Assembly: GCF_024704835.1 (NCBI RefSeq)
Contig: NZ_JAMXBE010000019.1
Span: 25,036-89,035, forward strand
DNA: 64,000 nt
Direction: 5' to 3'
DNA from: Parapedobacter tibetensis
Lineage (GTDB): Bacteria > Bacteroidota > Bacteroidia > Sphingobacteriales > Sphingobacteriaceae
In this document: positions 41,729-50,022 of the stretch, one piece after another
Layout of the letters: each line of letters begins with the position of its first letter
Position numbering within the stretch: position 1 is the stretch's first letter
Position numbers and translations under genes: made by a program
The notes under the pieces: model-generated
The model's input: the letters and a program-made list of their open reading frames with translations, nothing else
Database searches by the model: none
Told to the model about the DNA's origin: nothing

Positions 41729-43165
41729 ATGAAACAAATCATAGGTATAGGGCTGTTGGTCTTGTGGGTTTTTGGGGGATATGCCCAGACCTTGGAAGGT
41801 TACCTTCAAACAGCCGCTGAAAATAATCCCGGGTTAAAAGCCCAATACTATCGTTATCAAGCGTCGTTGGAACGAGTGCCACAAGCCGGTAGTCTTCCCG
41901 ACCCTGAAATGGGCTTCAACTTCTTTATTATGCCTATGGAACGGTATATGGGAGAGCAGGTAGGAGATATCTCCATTATGCAGATGTTCCCCTGGTTCGG
42001 AAGCCTGAAAGCCGGTAAGGAAGAGGCCTCCTATATGGCAAAAATGGAGTTTGAGCGCTTTACAGAGGCAAAAATTGAGCTTTTTTTCCAAGTGAGGTCC
42101 TTGTGGTATCAATTGTATCAGGTAGACAAAGAGGCGGCACTACTGGAAGAAGAACTGGAATTGATGCATCAGCTTAAAAACCTCGCACTGGCCAAGTTCA
42201 AGTCTTCTCCCTCGCAAGCTGGGGCTACCAGCGGCGGAAATCCATCCGGCGCTAGGCCTGCTTCAAAACGGGAAGGAAACGCTTCGGATGCCGGTGCTGG
42301 GATGTCTGGCATGGCAACGGGGCGAGCAGGCCAGCCAGGCGGACAAATGGCCATGTCATCCGGAGGAAATGCCGCTATGGGCAGTATGCAAAGCTCATCC
42401 GGAGGAATGGTGGATGTGCTGCTCGTTCAACTTCAAATTAAGGAATTGGAAAGCAAAATGACGATATTGAAAAAGTCTGCAAAACCACTTCGTATCGCAT
42501 TCAACAAACTGCTGAATAGGGAAATCGCAGCTGAAATCGTGGTGAAGGATACGTTGGAACCGGCCCAATTACCTGCTTCGCTTTCTCTTGTGGAAGATGC
42601 GGCCATTCAAAATCATCCGATGGTAAAAATGGCGGAATGGGATGAAAAGGCCCGCGAAGCACAGGAGCGAATGGCCAAACTGATGGGCAGACCGATGATA
42701 GGATTAGGTTTGAATTATATGCTGCTTCAACCCAGGATGACTGGCGCAAACGAAATGGCACCCATGAACAATGGCAACAATATGCTGATGCCGATGGCTA
42801 CGGTGACCATCCCCATTTATCGGAAAAAATACAAAGCACAACGCATGGAGGCGGAATACCAGCGCGAAGCAGCCACCCGCGATAGGGAATCTGCGGCAAA
42901 CCAGCTTGTCTCCGAATTGGGGCAATTGGTAAACACATATGAGGAGGCCACCATCAATATGGAGTTAATAACAGAACAAATAGCTATAACCGAACAGGCT
43001 ATCCGACTGATGACGACTTCATACCAGGTAGGCAGAACAAGCATGGAAGAGCTGATGCGCCAAAGGCAAAATTTGCTCCGGTACAGGGAGCAAATTTTGA
43101 CCACGTTAACCAATCAGCACAAAACCGTCGCTGCGATAAATAAGACAATGGCCGTCGACAATTAA
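41729..43165 (+). CDS. TolC/CusC-type outer-membrane channel with Gly/Ser/Met-rich insert
   Basis: 478 residues from the ATG at 41729, which opens the signal peptide (KQIIGIGLLVLWVFGGYAQ); an ATG at 41702 overlapping the pump stop adds nine residues. Coiled-coil hairpins of outer-membrane efflux proteins are visible (LEGYLQTAAENNPGLKAQYY, LPDPEMGFNFFIMPME, TSYQVGRTSMEELMRQRQNLLRYREQ). Between the halves, residues about 159-227 (bases 42203-42409) form a low-complexity region of Gly, Ser, Ala and nine or so Met with no coil pattern, not a standard feature of the family. Met-rich tracts bind Cu(I), so it may sequester copper at the tunnel entrance. Confidence 0.9.
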   Translation: MKQIIGIGLLVLWVFGGYAQTLEGYLQTAAENNPGLKAQYYRYQASLERVPQAGSLPDPEMGFNFFIMPMERYMGEQVGDISIMQMFPWFGSLKAGKEEASYMAKMEFERFTEAKIELFFQVRSLWYQLYQVDKEAALLEEELELMHQLKNLALAKFKSSPSQAGATSGGNPSGARPASKREGNASDAGAGMSGMATGRAGQPGGQMAMSSGGNAAMGSMQSSSGGMVDVLLVQLQIKELESKMTILKKSAKPLRIAFNKLLNREIAAEIVVKDTLEPAQLPASLSLVEDAAIQNHPMVKMAEWDEKAREAQERMAKLMGRPMIGLGLNYMLLQPRMTGANEMAPMNNGNNMLMPMATVTIPIYRKKYKAQRMEAEYQREAATRDRESAANQLVSELGQLVNTYEEATINMELITEQIAITEQAIRLMTTSYQVGRTSMEELMRQRQNLLRYREQILTTLTNQHKTVAAINKTMAVDN

Positions 43166-43211
43166 CGACGACCGGAAAAATAGATAAAGTATCCATGTAT
43201 AACGTACAACG

Positions 43212-45002
43212 ATGAAAGCAAAAGCAAAAAAAATCGCCCTATACCTTGCCATAGCGCTGGGTGGGCTGCTGGTGGGCTGGCTTATCTTTGGCCGAACCGA
43301 AAAGGAAGGCCAGGAAGAACACCAACATGCTACAGGGCAAGAAACCACCTACACCTGTTCCATGCATCCACAAATTCGGCAAAATGAGCCTGGGAATTGC
43401 CCGATCTGCGGAATGGAGCTTATTCCGGTTTCCGATTCAGGAAACGGGGAAGGAAACCCTTATGTTTTACAGATGACGGAAGAAGCTGTGGCCCTTGCCA
43501 ATATACAGACCACCAGGGTGAAAGGGATTTCAGGAGGCTCCGGACTCGTCCTTTCTGGCAAAATAAAAGTCAACGAAGAAAAACGGTCTGTCATAACCGC
43601 AAAATTCCCAGGTAGGATAGAACAGCTTTACGTGAATTTTACAGGGCAGGACATCCGTAAAGGAGACCGGTTGGCAACCATTTATTCCCCTGAGCTCGTT
43701 TCGGCTCAGCAAGAACTCCGCGAAGCAGCAAGTATCAAAGACCGAGCACCAGAACTTTATGCGGCAGCCAAGGAAAAATTGAAGCTGTGGAAACTCTCGG
43801 AATCCCAGATACAAAAAATTGAATCCTCCCAAGAAGTGGTCTCGTCTTTTGATATCTACAGCGATGTAGGGGGCGTAGTCACGGAACGCCTAGTCGCTCA
43901 GGGAGATTATGTCAATACAGGATCCGCATTGGCACAAGTCGCTGATTTGTCCAATGTATGGATTGTTCTGGACGCCTATGAATCTGACCTTTCTGAACTA
44001 AAAATAGGAGCCCCACTAAAATTCACCGCGCAAGGCATTCCGGGCAAACAATTCGAGACCAAGGTAAACTACATTACCCCCATGTTGGATGGCGCTACCC
44101 GCACGGTGGAAGTACGGGCCGTGGCGGCCAACCCGGGTTATGCATTAAAACCGGAAATGTTTGTCAATGCCGTTGTTGGTGGCTCGGATAAGGCAGCGAA
44201 GGCACCGCGTGCTACCACTATACTCGGGGTTCCGAAAACTGCTGTATTATGGACAGGTCCCCGGTCTGTAGTCTACGTAAAAGTTCCCGGTGCGGAAACC
44301 CCGGCATTTGAAATGCGGGAAGTGACCCTTGGTTCCCGCTCCGGGGAAATGTTTATCATCCAGTCCGGACTGGATGTGGGAGAAGAAGTGGTGTCTAATG
44401 GGGTGTTTGCCATTGATGGTGCCGCACAGTTGAGTGGGAATTACAGCATGATGACCAGGGGCAATGCTAAAACGTTAGACGTCCCACAGGCCTTCCGCAA
44501 GCAAATTACGCAAATAGCGGAAGCTTATTTTGCCTTAAAAAATGCCCTGGTGAAAGATGATGCTAACGCAGCCATGAAAACCGTTGGAACGATAAAAACC
44601 GTGCTGAACAGCGTTGACATGGGGTTATTAACCGATGACAATGCCCATCACCAATGGATGGAACAGCAGACCGGGCTAGAAGGCGATTTAAAAAAATTAT
44701 CAGGCATAGCGAAACCAGACATAGCGTCCTTACGTGCACAATTTGAACCGTTGTCAAACCATATCATTGAGATGACAGAAACCTTCGGATTGGAGATAGA
44801 CAAGGTCTACAAGCAATTTTGCCCGATGGCATTTGACGACAAGGGTGCTTATTGGTTGAGCGAGACGGAACCTATTTTAAATCCGTATTTTGGAGAAGCT
44901 ATGCTCAATTGTGGAGAGGTAAAGCAAACCTATCGAAAGGGACAACGGGTGTTGGAAAAAGGGGATGCCCAACAACAACCGGAAGGAACACATAATCATT
45001 AA
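43212..45002 (+). CDS. CusB-type RND periplasmic adaptor with N-terminal metal-binding and C-terminal DUF3347 domains
   Basis: 596 residues. Order of parts: membrane anchor (about 8-27), heavy-metal-binding YHS-like domain (about 47-70, TYTCSMHPQIRQNEPGNCPI with CGME), barrel-sandwich/lipoyl halves and hairpin (IEQLYVNFTGQDIRKGDRLA, IYSPELVSAQQELREA, DIYSDVGGVVTERLVAQGDY), beta-barrel domain (LSNVWIVLDAYESDLSEL), and a C-terminal DUF3347-like helical domain (about 435-585) ending in FCPMAFDDKGAYWLSE and LNCGEVKQTY. It links pump and channel; both terminal domains carry Cys/Met/His that can bind Cu(I). Confidence 0.93.
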   Translation: MKAKAKKIALYLAIALGGLLVGWLIFGRTEKEGQEEHQHATGQETTYTCSMHPQIRQNEPGNCPICGMELIPVSDSGNGEGNPYVLQMTEEAVALANIQTTRVKGISGGSGLVLSGKIKVNEEKRSVITAKFPGRIEQLYVNFTGQDIRKGDRLATIYSPELVSAQQELREAASIKDRAPELYAAAKEKLKLWKLSESQIQKIESSQEVVSSFDIYSDVGGVVTERLVAQGDYVNTGSALAQVADLSNVWIVLDAYESDLSELKIGAPLKFTAQGIPGKQFETKVNYITPMLDGATRTVEVRAVAANPGYALKPEMFVNAVVGGSDKAAKAPRATTILGVPKTAVLWTGPRSVVYVKVPGAETPAFEMREVTLGSRSGEMFIIQSGLDVGEEVVSNGVFAIDGAAQLSGNYSMMTRGNAKTLDVPQAFRKQITQIAEAYFALKNALVKDDANAAMKTVGTIKTVLNSVDMGLLTDDNAHHQWMEQQTGLEGDLKKLSGIAKPDIASLRAQFEPLSNHIIEMTETFGLEIDKVYKQFCPMAFDDKGAYWLSETEPILNPYFGEAMLNCGEVKQTYRKGQRVLEKGDAQQQPEGTHNH

Positions 45003-45034
45003 TATTTTTTTTAAACCATTAAAATCAATTAAAA

Positions 45035-45598
45035 ATGAACAAGTCAATTTATCTTGTTGCCTTAGCGGTAATCTTCTTTTACAATTGCAGTGGCAACACA
45101 TCAAAACAACAAACTGAAAACGAAAGCGACCCCGAGATGCATCATAATGAAGATGGCGAAGGCCAGCAAGGCGGTGACTCATCTGCTGTTTTGGAAGCCT
45201 ATTTAACCCTTAAAGATGCGCTGGTTGACGGTAATCAGGAAGCAGCCGCCAAGGCGGGGGCAACACTTGCGTCAAGTATAGGCTCCTTCAGCCTCAGCAC
45301 ATTCAAGGAAGCTGACCAGCAGGAGCTGAGCGAGATCGTTGAAACGGCAAAAGAACATGGAGAACATATTGCCAAAAGCGATATAGGTCATCAGCGCGAA
45401 CATTTTGAAATGCTCAGCAAAGATATGGTGGATTTAGTGGCCATTGTAGGCACTGATAAAACCTTATATCAACAGTATTGCCCGATGTATAATAATAACA
45501 AAGGGGGAATGTGGTTAAGTGCTAAAAAGGAAATAAGAAATCCGTACTTCGGGGATAAGATGCTCGCTTGCGGAAGTGTACAAAAAGAGATCAACTAA
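45035..45598 (+). CDS. DUF3347 family periplasmic protein (free-standing copy)
   Basis: 187 residues. Signal peptide with Cys18 (FYNCSGN), making it a probable lipoprotein. A His-rich acidic segment (EMHHNEDGEGQ) follows, and then a DUF3347 domain (about 50-185): AVLEAYLTLKDALVDGNQEA, EHIAKSDIGHQREHFEMLSK, YQQYCPMYNNNKGGMWLS and PYFGDKMLACGSV. Its end repeats that of the CusB C-terminal domain (CPM ... W-LS ... NPYFG-ML-CG), so the two were probably derived from one gene. Likely a periplasmic Cu(I) chaperone for the pump; 32 bases after the adaptor gene. Confidence 0.9.
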   Translation: MNKSIYLVALAVIFFYNCSGNTSKQQTENESDPEMHHNEDGEGQQGGDSSAVLEAYLTLKDALVDGNQEAAAKAGATLASSIGSFSLSTFKEADQQELSEIVETAKEHGEHIAKSDIGHQREHFEMLSKDMVDLVAIVGTDKTLYQQYCPMYNNNKGGMWLSAKKEIRNPYFGDKMLACGSVQKEIN

Positions 45599-46048
45599 AT
45601 GAAATCCGTTAGGATTGGTCTGTTAATTTTGCTGGTTGTCTTTGCGGGAATTCAATTTATTCCCGCAAAGCGCAACCTCAGCGACGAGATACCAACAGCT
45701 GATTTCATGGCGGTGTATGATGTCCCCGAAAGGATAGAAAGCATATTAAAAACAGCTTGTTATGACTGCCATAGCGACAATACTTACTATCCCTGGTACA
45801 GCAAGATACAGCCTGTTGCCTGGTTTCTGGGCGACCATATCGAGGAGGGCAAGGCGGAGCTGAATTTTAATGCATTCGGGAATTACTCAGACAGGAGAAA
45901 AACAAGTAAATTGAGATCCATTAAAAGTCAAGTGGAAGAGGGAAAGATGCCCCTAGCATCCTATACATGGATGCACGAAAATGCCAAACTTTCCGAAGCG
46001 GATAAAAACACATTGATAACATGGGTAAATGAGCTCATGGACAACTGA
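45599..46048 (+). CDS. Haem-binding domain protein (PF14376-like)
   Basis: 149 residues: N-terminal hydrophobic anchor (about 5-22) and a haem_bd domain. The single haem motif CYDCH is at residues 54-58, followed by SDNTYYPWYSKIQPVAWFLG, the typical haem_bd continuation, and a late MPLASYTWMHENAKLS whose Met may be the second ligand. It starts one base after the DUF3347 stop and is the last gene of the copper operon. It may provide electrons or redox sensing for copper; such haem_bd genes commonly follow DUF3347 genes. Confidence 0.9.
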   Translation: MKSVRIGLLILLVVFAGIQFIPAKRNLSDEIPTADFMAVYDVPERIESILKTACYDCHSDNTYYPWYSKIQPVAWFLGDHIEEGKAELNFNAFGNYSDRRKTSKLRSIKSQVEEGKMPLASYTWMHENAKLSEADKNTLITWVNELMDN

Positions 46049-46054
46049 TAGCAA

Positions 46055-46330
46055 TGTAATCTTTTCCATTGCCAACTTTTAAACCTTTTCAAGCCAATAT
46101 TGACCGCATCGTGTTCATCCTATAGGTACCATACCACCAAAGTGGAGGCTACCGATTTTTCCCAATATCGTACGTATGGTTGGTTGCCTCCCATGGATTC
46201 ACTATCCAAATCCTAGTACAACAATGATATTGCCCATTGTACGGCGGATACCCCTATGGCCCGTGGGGCTATTAATCCATCGATGTGGGAACCCGGCTGG
46301 GGCAGGAGATCGTGGATGGCAGCAGGTTTT
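46055..46330 (+). pseudogene. Deleted copy of the DUF4136 lipoprotein gene
   Basis: This stretch parallels 50431-50895, the region of the intact DUF4136 gene at 50517. It has lost 83 bases that carry the ribosome site, start codon and signal peptide (the junction is CAATATTG against ATATTG) and a second block of about 118 bases in the middle. In the first part the match resumes at GCATCGTGTTC and runs through GGTACCATACCACCAAAGTG. In-frame stops (for example TAG in TCCTAGTAC) confirm decay. Confidence 0.88.
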
Positions 46331-46488
46331 CCACTATTTCAACAAATGGAGCAAGGATGGTTCATGGTAGTCGGTCTGAGTGAACCTGCTGCGGGCTCAA
46401 CCGCAAGTACCTTGGCCTATTCCCGGCGCAGCTGGACGGGAGCCATACCCCTGACGGTGGCAGTGGCGGCGGTGGGGGTAGTTCCACG

Positions 46489-47070
46489 ATGACCAATTTC
46501 ACGCTGCTGGCACCCACCGCGTCCATTGACCTGGCAAAGCGGCTGGCCTGCTTCAACGGGATCCCCACGAACAGCTCCACGGTCTTCACCGTCCAGTTAC
46601 ACGTGCACCTCCCCGATCCTACCAAAACGGATGTGGTGTATAACCCATTCCTTAAAGATCCCGGCCATGCCTACCTGACCCTGACCAAAACGACGGGTTC
46701 CCAAACCTACCGGCTGTCATTCGGGTTCTATCCGGAAGAGGATACGTGGATCTCGGCCACCAAGAACACGGTCGCAAGCGGGATCGGGGAGGAATCGTCC
46801 AATATCGATCGGCGAAGTGACATCCGTTATGAGATGAACGTCGCTACGGCATCGTTCAACAGTTTGGTGGCGGCATCCAAAAGGCTTGCCCAGGAGAAGT
46901 ATTACAACCTGAATTCGTATAATTGTGCACATTATGCGCTGGAGGTTTTCAATACCGCGATGCCCCAGGGTGGTACGATCAGTGTTCCGAACAGCAATAT
47001 CGGGTATATCACCCCTTCCGGAGTATACAAGAAGCTCGACCAGCTCCGGCAATCGGGTAATGGGATATAA
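46489..47070 (+). CDS. LRAT/NlpC-like papain-fold C-terminal protein, probably a fragment
   Basis: 193 residues from the ATG. Upstream the frame stays open for about 36 codons and reads LGLFPAQLDGSHTPDGGSGGGGG, a Gly-rich linker and no signal peptide, so this is probably the 3' part of a larger gene cut by the adjacent pseudogene junction. The motifs DPGHAYLTL (His60) and NSYNCAHYALEVFN (Cys146, His148) resemble the H...NC pair of permuted papain-like (LRAT, NlpC/P60) enzymes, where NCEHF is the classic form. If the dyad is real it would be a thiol hydrolase or acyltransferase. Family assignment is inference. Confidence 0.5.
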   Translation: MTNFTLLAPTASIDLAKRLACFNGIPTNSSTVFTVQLHVHLPDPTKTDVVYNPFLKDPGHAYLTLTKTTGSQTYRLSFGFYPEEDTWISATKNTVASGIGEESSNIDRRSDIRYEMNVATASFNSLVAASKRLAQEKYYNLNSYNCAHYALEVFNTAMPQGGTISVPNSNIGYITPSGVYKKLDQLRQSGNGI

Positions 47071-47251
47071 AAAAGGAAGCGAAGAAAGCCCCGGTCAATT
47101 CCCCGGATTATTATTGATGGGATATGAAAAAGGCGACACAAGATGTTATGTGCAGGATTATTATAGTCCCAAGTTATCCTTGCGATGGCTATCCCACAAA
47201 CTTGGGCCAGTGGGGATGTGCTGGAGTTGCCGATTGAAGAGGTTGAGAAGC

Positions 47252-47307
47252 GGGAGTGTAATTTGAACTGTGTCAATGGCGCTTGGGGTAGTTCAAATTA
47301 CACTCCC
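47252..47307. repeat. 18-bp perfect inverted repeat resembling IS ends
   Basis: GGGAGTGTAATTTGAACT (47252-47269) and its exact complement (47290-47307) flank 20 bases. The AGTGTAATTTGAACTGTGTC form on the left resembles the terminal repeats of IS256-type elements in Bacteroidota, from memory and unverified. It could be two abutting element ends left after excision, or a strong terminator between the converging papain-like gene and the vapC gene. No transposase is present. Confidence 0.6.
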
Positions 47308-47340
47308 CAATGCACATTCCACAATTACTTCTTTTTCGCC

Positions 47341-47721
47341 TTATAAATCATGCGGATTGATGATTTCCAATCCGGAAATGTTACTAAAATCACCCATATT
47401 GCGGGTTATTAACGTGAGTCCTTCAACTAACGCCGTAGCTGCGATGGCAGCGTCAGGTAATTTGATCTTGTTGCGCTGCCGCAACAGAATGGTACGCTCC
47501 ACATAGGTTTCTTCCAGCGGATAGATAATGGCATCATTCATAAAGGAGGTCAGCCTTTTCAATTGGTCTTCATTGATCCCGTACCATCCCAATACTTCAA
47601 TACGCGTTACAACGGATATCGTGATGGGTAATTTATCCATCAGCGAAGACCCTTTGGGTGGGAGTTTATCGCCGAGATAATCAATCACGGCATTGGTGTC
47701 CATCAAATATCCCTTTCCCAT
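47341..47721 (-). CDS. vapC: PIN-domain ribonuclease toxin (VapC type)
   Basis: 126 residues with the PIN-domain acidic set visible: Asp8 in YLMDTNAVIDYL, Glu42 in VVTRIEVLGW, Asp90 in KIKLPDAAIAATAL and Asp111 in TRNMGDFSNI. VapC toxins cut tRNA or rRNA. Its gene overlaps the 3' end of the antitoxin gene by 19 bases, the standard arrangement. It sits in a decayed region, and an addiction module may have persisted because loss is toxic. Nothing suggests damage to the active site. Confidence 0.92.
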   Translation of the reverse strand: MGKGYLMDTNAVIDYLGDKLPPKGSSLMDKLPITISVVTRIEVLGWYGINEDQLKRLTSFMNDAIIYPLEETYVERTILLRQRNKIKLPDAAIAATALVEGLTLITRNMGDFSNISGLEIINPHDL

Positions 47722-47945
47722 TCCTCCCTTGACTTTGCTACATATTCCTGCAACTCGTCCGCTTCCTTTCCAGACAAAAGACCTTTGAATGAAGCCATCG
47801 TCTTAGGCTGTTTTACTGCCTCAGTTTTTTCTTCAACCACCTCATCTACAGGATAATAAATCACTTCGATCTTTCTGCCAATATATTTTTTGGGGATCGA
47901 TAGTTTTATACTTATATTATCTGGTGTTATTATTGTCCGAACCAT
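47703..47945 (-). CDS. Antitoxin of the VapC module (small, AbrB/MazE-like N-terminus)
   Basis: 80 residues. The N-terminus (ITPDNISIKLSIPKKYIGRK) resembles the beta-strand DNA-binding start of swapped-hairpin antitoxins, and the C-terminal helix (SGKEADELQEYVAKSREEWE) would wrap the toxin. Its stop lies inside the vapC start region. It should repress its own promoter with VapC. The family name is not certain from sequence alone. Confidence 0.82.
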   Translation of the reverse strand: MVRTIITPDNISIKLSIPKKYIGRKIEVIYYPVDEVVEEKTEAVKQPKTMASFKGLLSGKEADELQEYVAKSREEWERDI

Positions 47946-47978
47946 ACTCGTTTTCCTTTCTTTAATTCCCCTTATCCC

Positions 47979-48432
47979 TTACCCATTCACCACCCCGCCG
48001 CGCTCGCTTTTAAGCTGTTCGAGCTGCTTTTTGAGGTCGGCTATTGCTGCCTTCAGCTCGGTGTTCTGCTCTTTTAGCTCGGTGTTGCGGACAAAACGTT
48101 CTTGAAGTAACTCGTCCTTTATTTTCAATTGCTCTCCGTACAACTCCTTGATTAAATCAATGTCTTGTTCATTGTATGTGCTGGGGACTTACAACTTGAT
48201 TTCCACTAGGGCTTTGATTGTAGTTGTAATTGTTTATATGTGAATCATAAAAATACTCTGGGTCAACTTCAAATAGAACAGCTAATTTCACAGCATGTTC
48301 CCAAGACAGCTTCGTTTGATCCGATTCCAATTTCGAAATAGCAGGCTGGGTAACCTTTAGTGCCTCAGCTGATACCTCTTGTCCCCATCCCTTTTGTTCC
48401 CGAAGCAATCGTATTTTAGTTCCTGGCGTCAT
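47979..48432 (-). pseudogene. XRE-family helix-turn-helix regulator with coiled-coil tail, split by a frameshift
   Basis: The first 87 codons (48432-48169) encode a helix-turn-helix: GTKIRLLREQKGWGQEVSAE, VTQPAISKLESDQTKLSWEH, then a short tail that stops in QVVSPQHIQ. The shifted frame from the CCCC run at 48183-48186 (minus strand) continues as TYNEQDIDLIKELYGEQLKI then a Leu/Lys/Glu coiled coil (KEQNTELKAAIADLKKQLEQ) ending at 47979. Removing one C would join both into one regulator of about 150 residues. Either a real mutation, phase variation or a read error. Confidence 0.7.
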
Positions 48433-48666
48433 AGTCGTACTTTAGCAATTATAACCAAAAGTTATGCGAATATAACCTTAGGCTGTTTGATTATTAATCA
48501 GTATTATACACCTTTGTGCTGTACAATAAACAAAGATACGGAATTATTTAAATCTAACTGAAAAGAAACAAAAACAAGTATTCCCGATTTTAGGGAGTCA
48601 AAAAAGAATGATATTTTTGAAAACTTCCCCCTATATACCGCGGAGCCGGGAATCGGCTATGCATGG

Positions 48667-49269
48667 GTGGGCGGCGAGGCGCTCGTAAAGGTGCCGAAAC
48701 AGCAAGGGATGATGGTCATCGGAACGGCCAACGGCCAACTGCATACTTCCCGAGCTGACTTTTCGGTCCGTGCGAGACAGGGCGATACCAGGGTTACACT
48801 GTTGGATGGCGGCCTCACGGCGATGGCAAGACTGGGCGAATTGCGGCGGACCATGGATAGGCGCGGCAGCCGGGTGCATATCAGTACCATCAGGGAACTG
48901 GGTGGAAGCATAACCGATTCGCTGGTTTACGAGCGGCGGGGCGACCCCGATGCCGCAATTGCCTGGACAAAGGCAACCCGACGCTACCGGAATGCGTCGC
49001 TGCGGGAGTTCGTTGCGGATATGGGCCGGTGGTACGGTATCCGTGTGAAGGACATCCACTGCATCCCCCCATCGATGCGGGTAACCGCCGCGCTGTGCTA
49101 CCGTGCCCCGTTGGAGGAGGCACTCGCGGTGGTGGGCAGGGCCGGCCTGAGGGTACACCGGGTGGATGGTGTGTATAGCTTCTGCGATTCGGACGACGGA
49201 TTCAATCCCGCTGTTGCTCAGGTAAACCACAATCGGGAAACCTGTTCCCACTGTGGCCGTGCGCACTGA
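48667..49269 (+). pseudogene. N-terminally truncated FecR-type sigma regulator
   Basis: About 200 residues from a GTG with no proper start. VGGEALVKVP matches the GEA-F-V core of FecR, LHTSRADFSVRARQGDTRVT and VTLLDGG the strand before the linker, and the C-terminal RNASLREFVADMGRWYGIRV plus LEEALAVVGRAGLRVHRVDG is the DUF4974 domain. The cytoplasmic sigma-binding part and transmembrane helix are absent, and no ECF sigma gene or SusC-like gene is adjacent. It is more GC-rich than its surroundings. A remnant of a FecI/FecR system. Confidence 0.75.
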
Positions 49270-49435
49270 CCCAACGCAGGCCGGTTAGCAATCGGACACC
49301 GATCCGGCATGTATCACACACCTATACGGCATATATGAAAAGGCGGCATAAACGTGGCTCATATGTGGCTAAAGGGTGGATAAACCGTGGGTCATCCCTG
49401 CCTCACAAAGTCACCGTCTAAGCATGTATCTGACG

Positions 49436-49963
49436 TTACAGCAACGGGAGTGGTGAAAGTATTGCTACGTAACATTGCACGGACACCGTATTGTCTTGCA
49501 CAGAACCAGTATTGTTTTGCCACCAAGCACCTTTGTCCTTCATGAATCCCGCATTATTTAATGCAAAAACAGGCTTATTACGCGCAGGAACAACATTATT
49601 TTGCGCTGTCATATAACCGATTAGTAGGGGGTCCGCCCTATTTTTCACGGGAATAATCCAATGATACGTCGGAAGCAGGCACCGATGCGCGGGTTGATTT
49701 TTCTTAAAAGTGAAACCAATTTTCGTTTTCATCAACATCGGGCGGGTATCTACCATCCCAATCCGCCTTTGCATGCAACCTAGACGCTTATTCGGCGCTT
49801 CGGCCTCCTTATTCAGCACTTCCATCTTCTTATTCACCGCTTCCGTCTTCTTATTCACCGCCATAAGAATGAATTCCGTGGGATTATTTTCGGGTTTCAC
49901 TGCCCTTGTCCGGCTTTTAGGCCCAATATTCCTGTTTTTCACGAGGCCAATCTTATGTTCCAT
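49436..49963 (-). CDS. Heptapeptide-periodic open frame of uncertain coding status
   Basis: 175 residues. The frame falls into successive seven-residue units, for example AVNKKTE, AVNKKME, VLNKEAE, APNKRLG, then MVDTRPM, LMKTKIG, FTFKKNQ and later TAQNNVV, PARNKPV, FALNNAG, SVQDNTV. In each unit a basic or Asn pair falls at the same place. In DNA this is a 21-base period with AAT/AAG cores. No signal peptide, domain or clear ribosome site exists. It is either an unusual repeat protein or a decayed 21-bp tandem array that stayed open by chance. The surroundings are decayed, so coding is doubtful. Confidence 0.35.
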   Translation of the reverse strand: MEHKIGLVKNRNIGPKSRTRAVKPENNPTEFILMAVNKKTEAVNKKMEVLNKEAEAPNKRLGCMQRRIGMVDTRPMLMKTKIGFTFKKNQPAHRCLLPTYHWIIPVKNRADPLLIGYMTAQNNVVPARNKPVFALNNAGFMKDKGAWWQNNTGSVQDNTVSVQCYVAILSPLPLL

Positions 49964-50006
49964 CGAAATAATATTGTCCTGATGCAGAGCAATATTTCCT
50001 ATAAAG

Positions 50007-50022
50007 AATGTTACGTAACATT
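50007..50022. promoter_or_regulatory. 16-bp perfect palindrome AATGTTACGTAACATT
   Basis: The palindrome lies about 45 bases ahead of the heptad-repeat frame. TACGTAACATT recurs near the other end of that frame (about 49466-49476), so the two may bound the 21-bp array. Possible operator or array boundary. Confidence 0.45.

Noticed and set aside
48631..49266. 211-aa reverse-strand frame
   Set aside because: It is antisense to the FecR/DUF4974 sequence, which is clearly coding-like on the plus strand.
49436..50022. CRISPR-like array
   Set aside because: The 21-base period has no conserved repeat separated by unique spacers; units are degenerate throughout and in phase with a reading frame.
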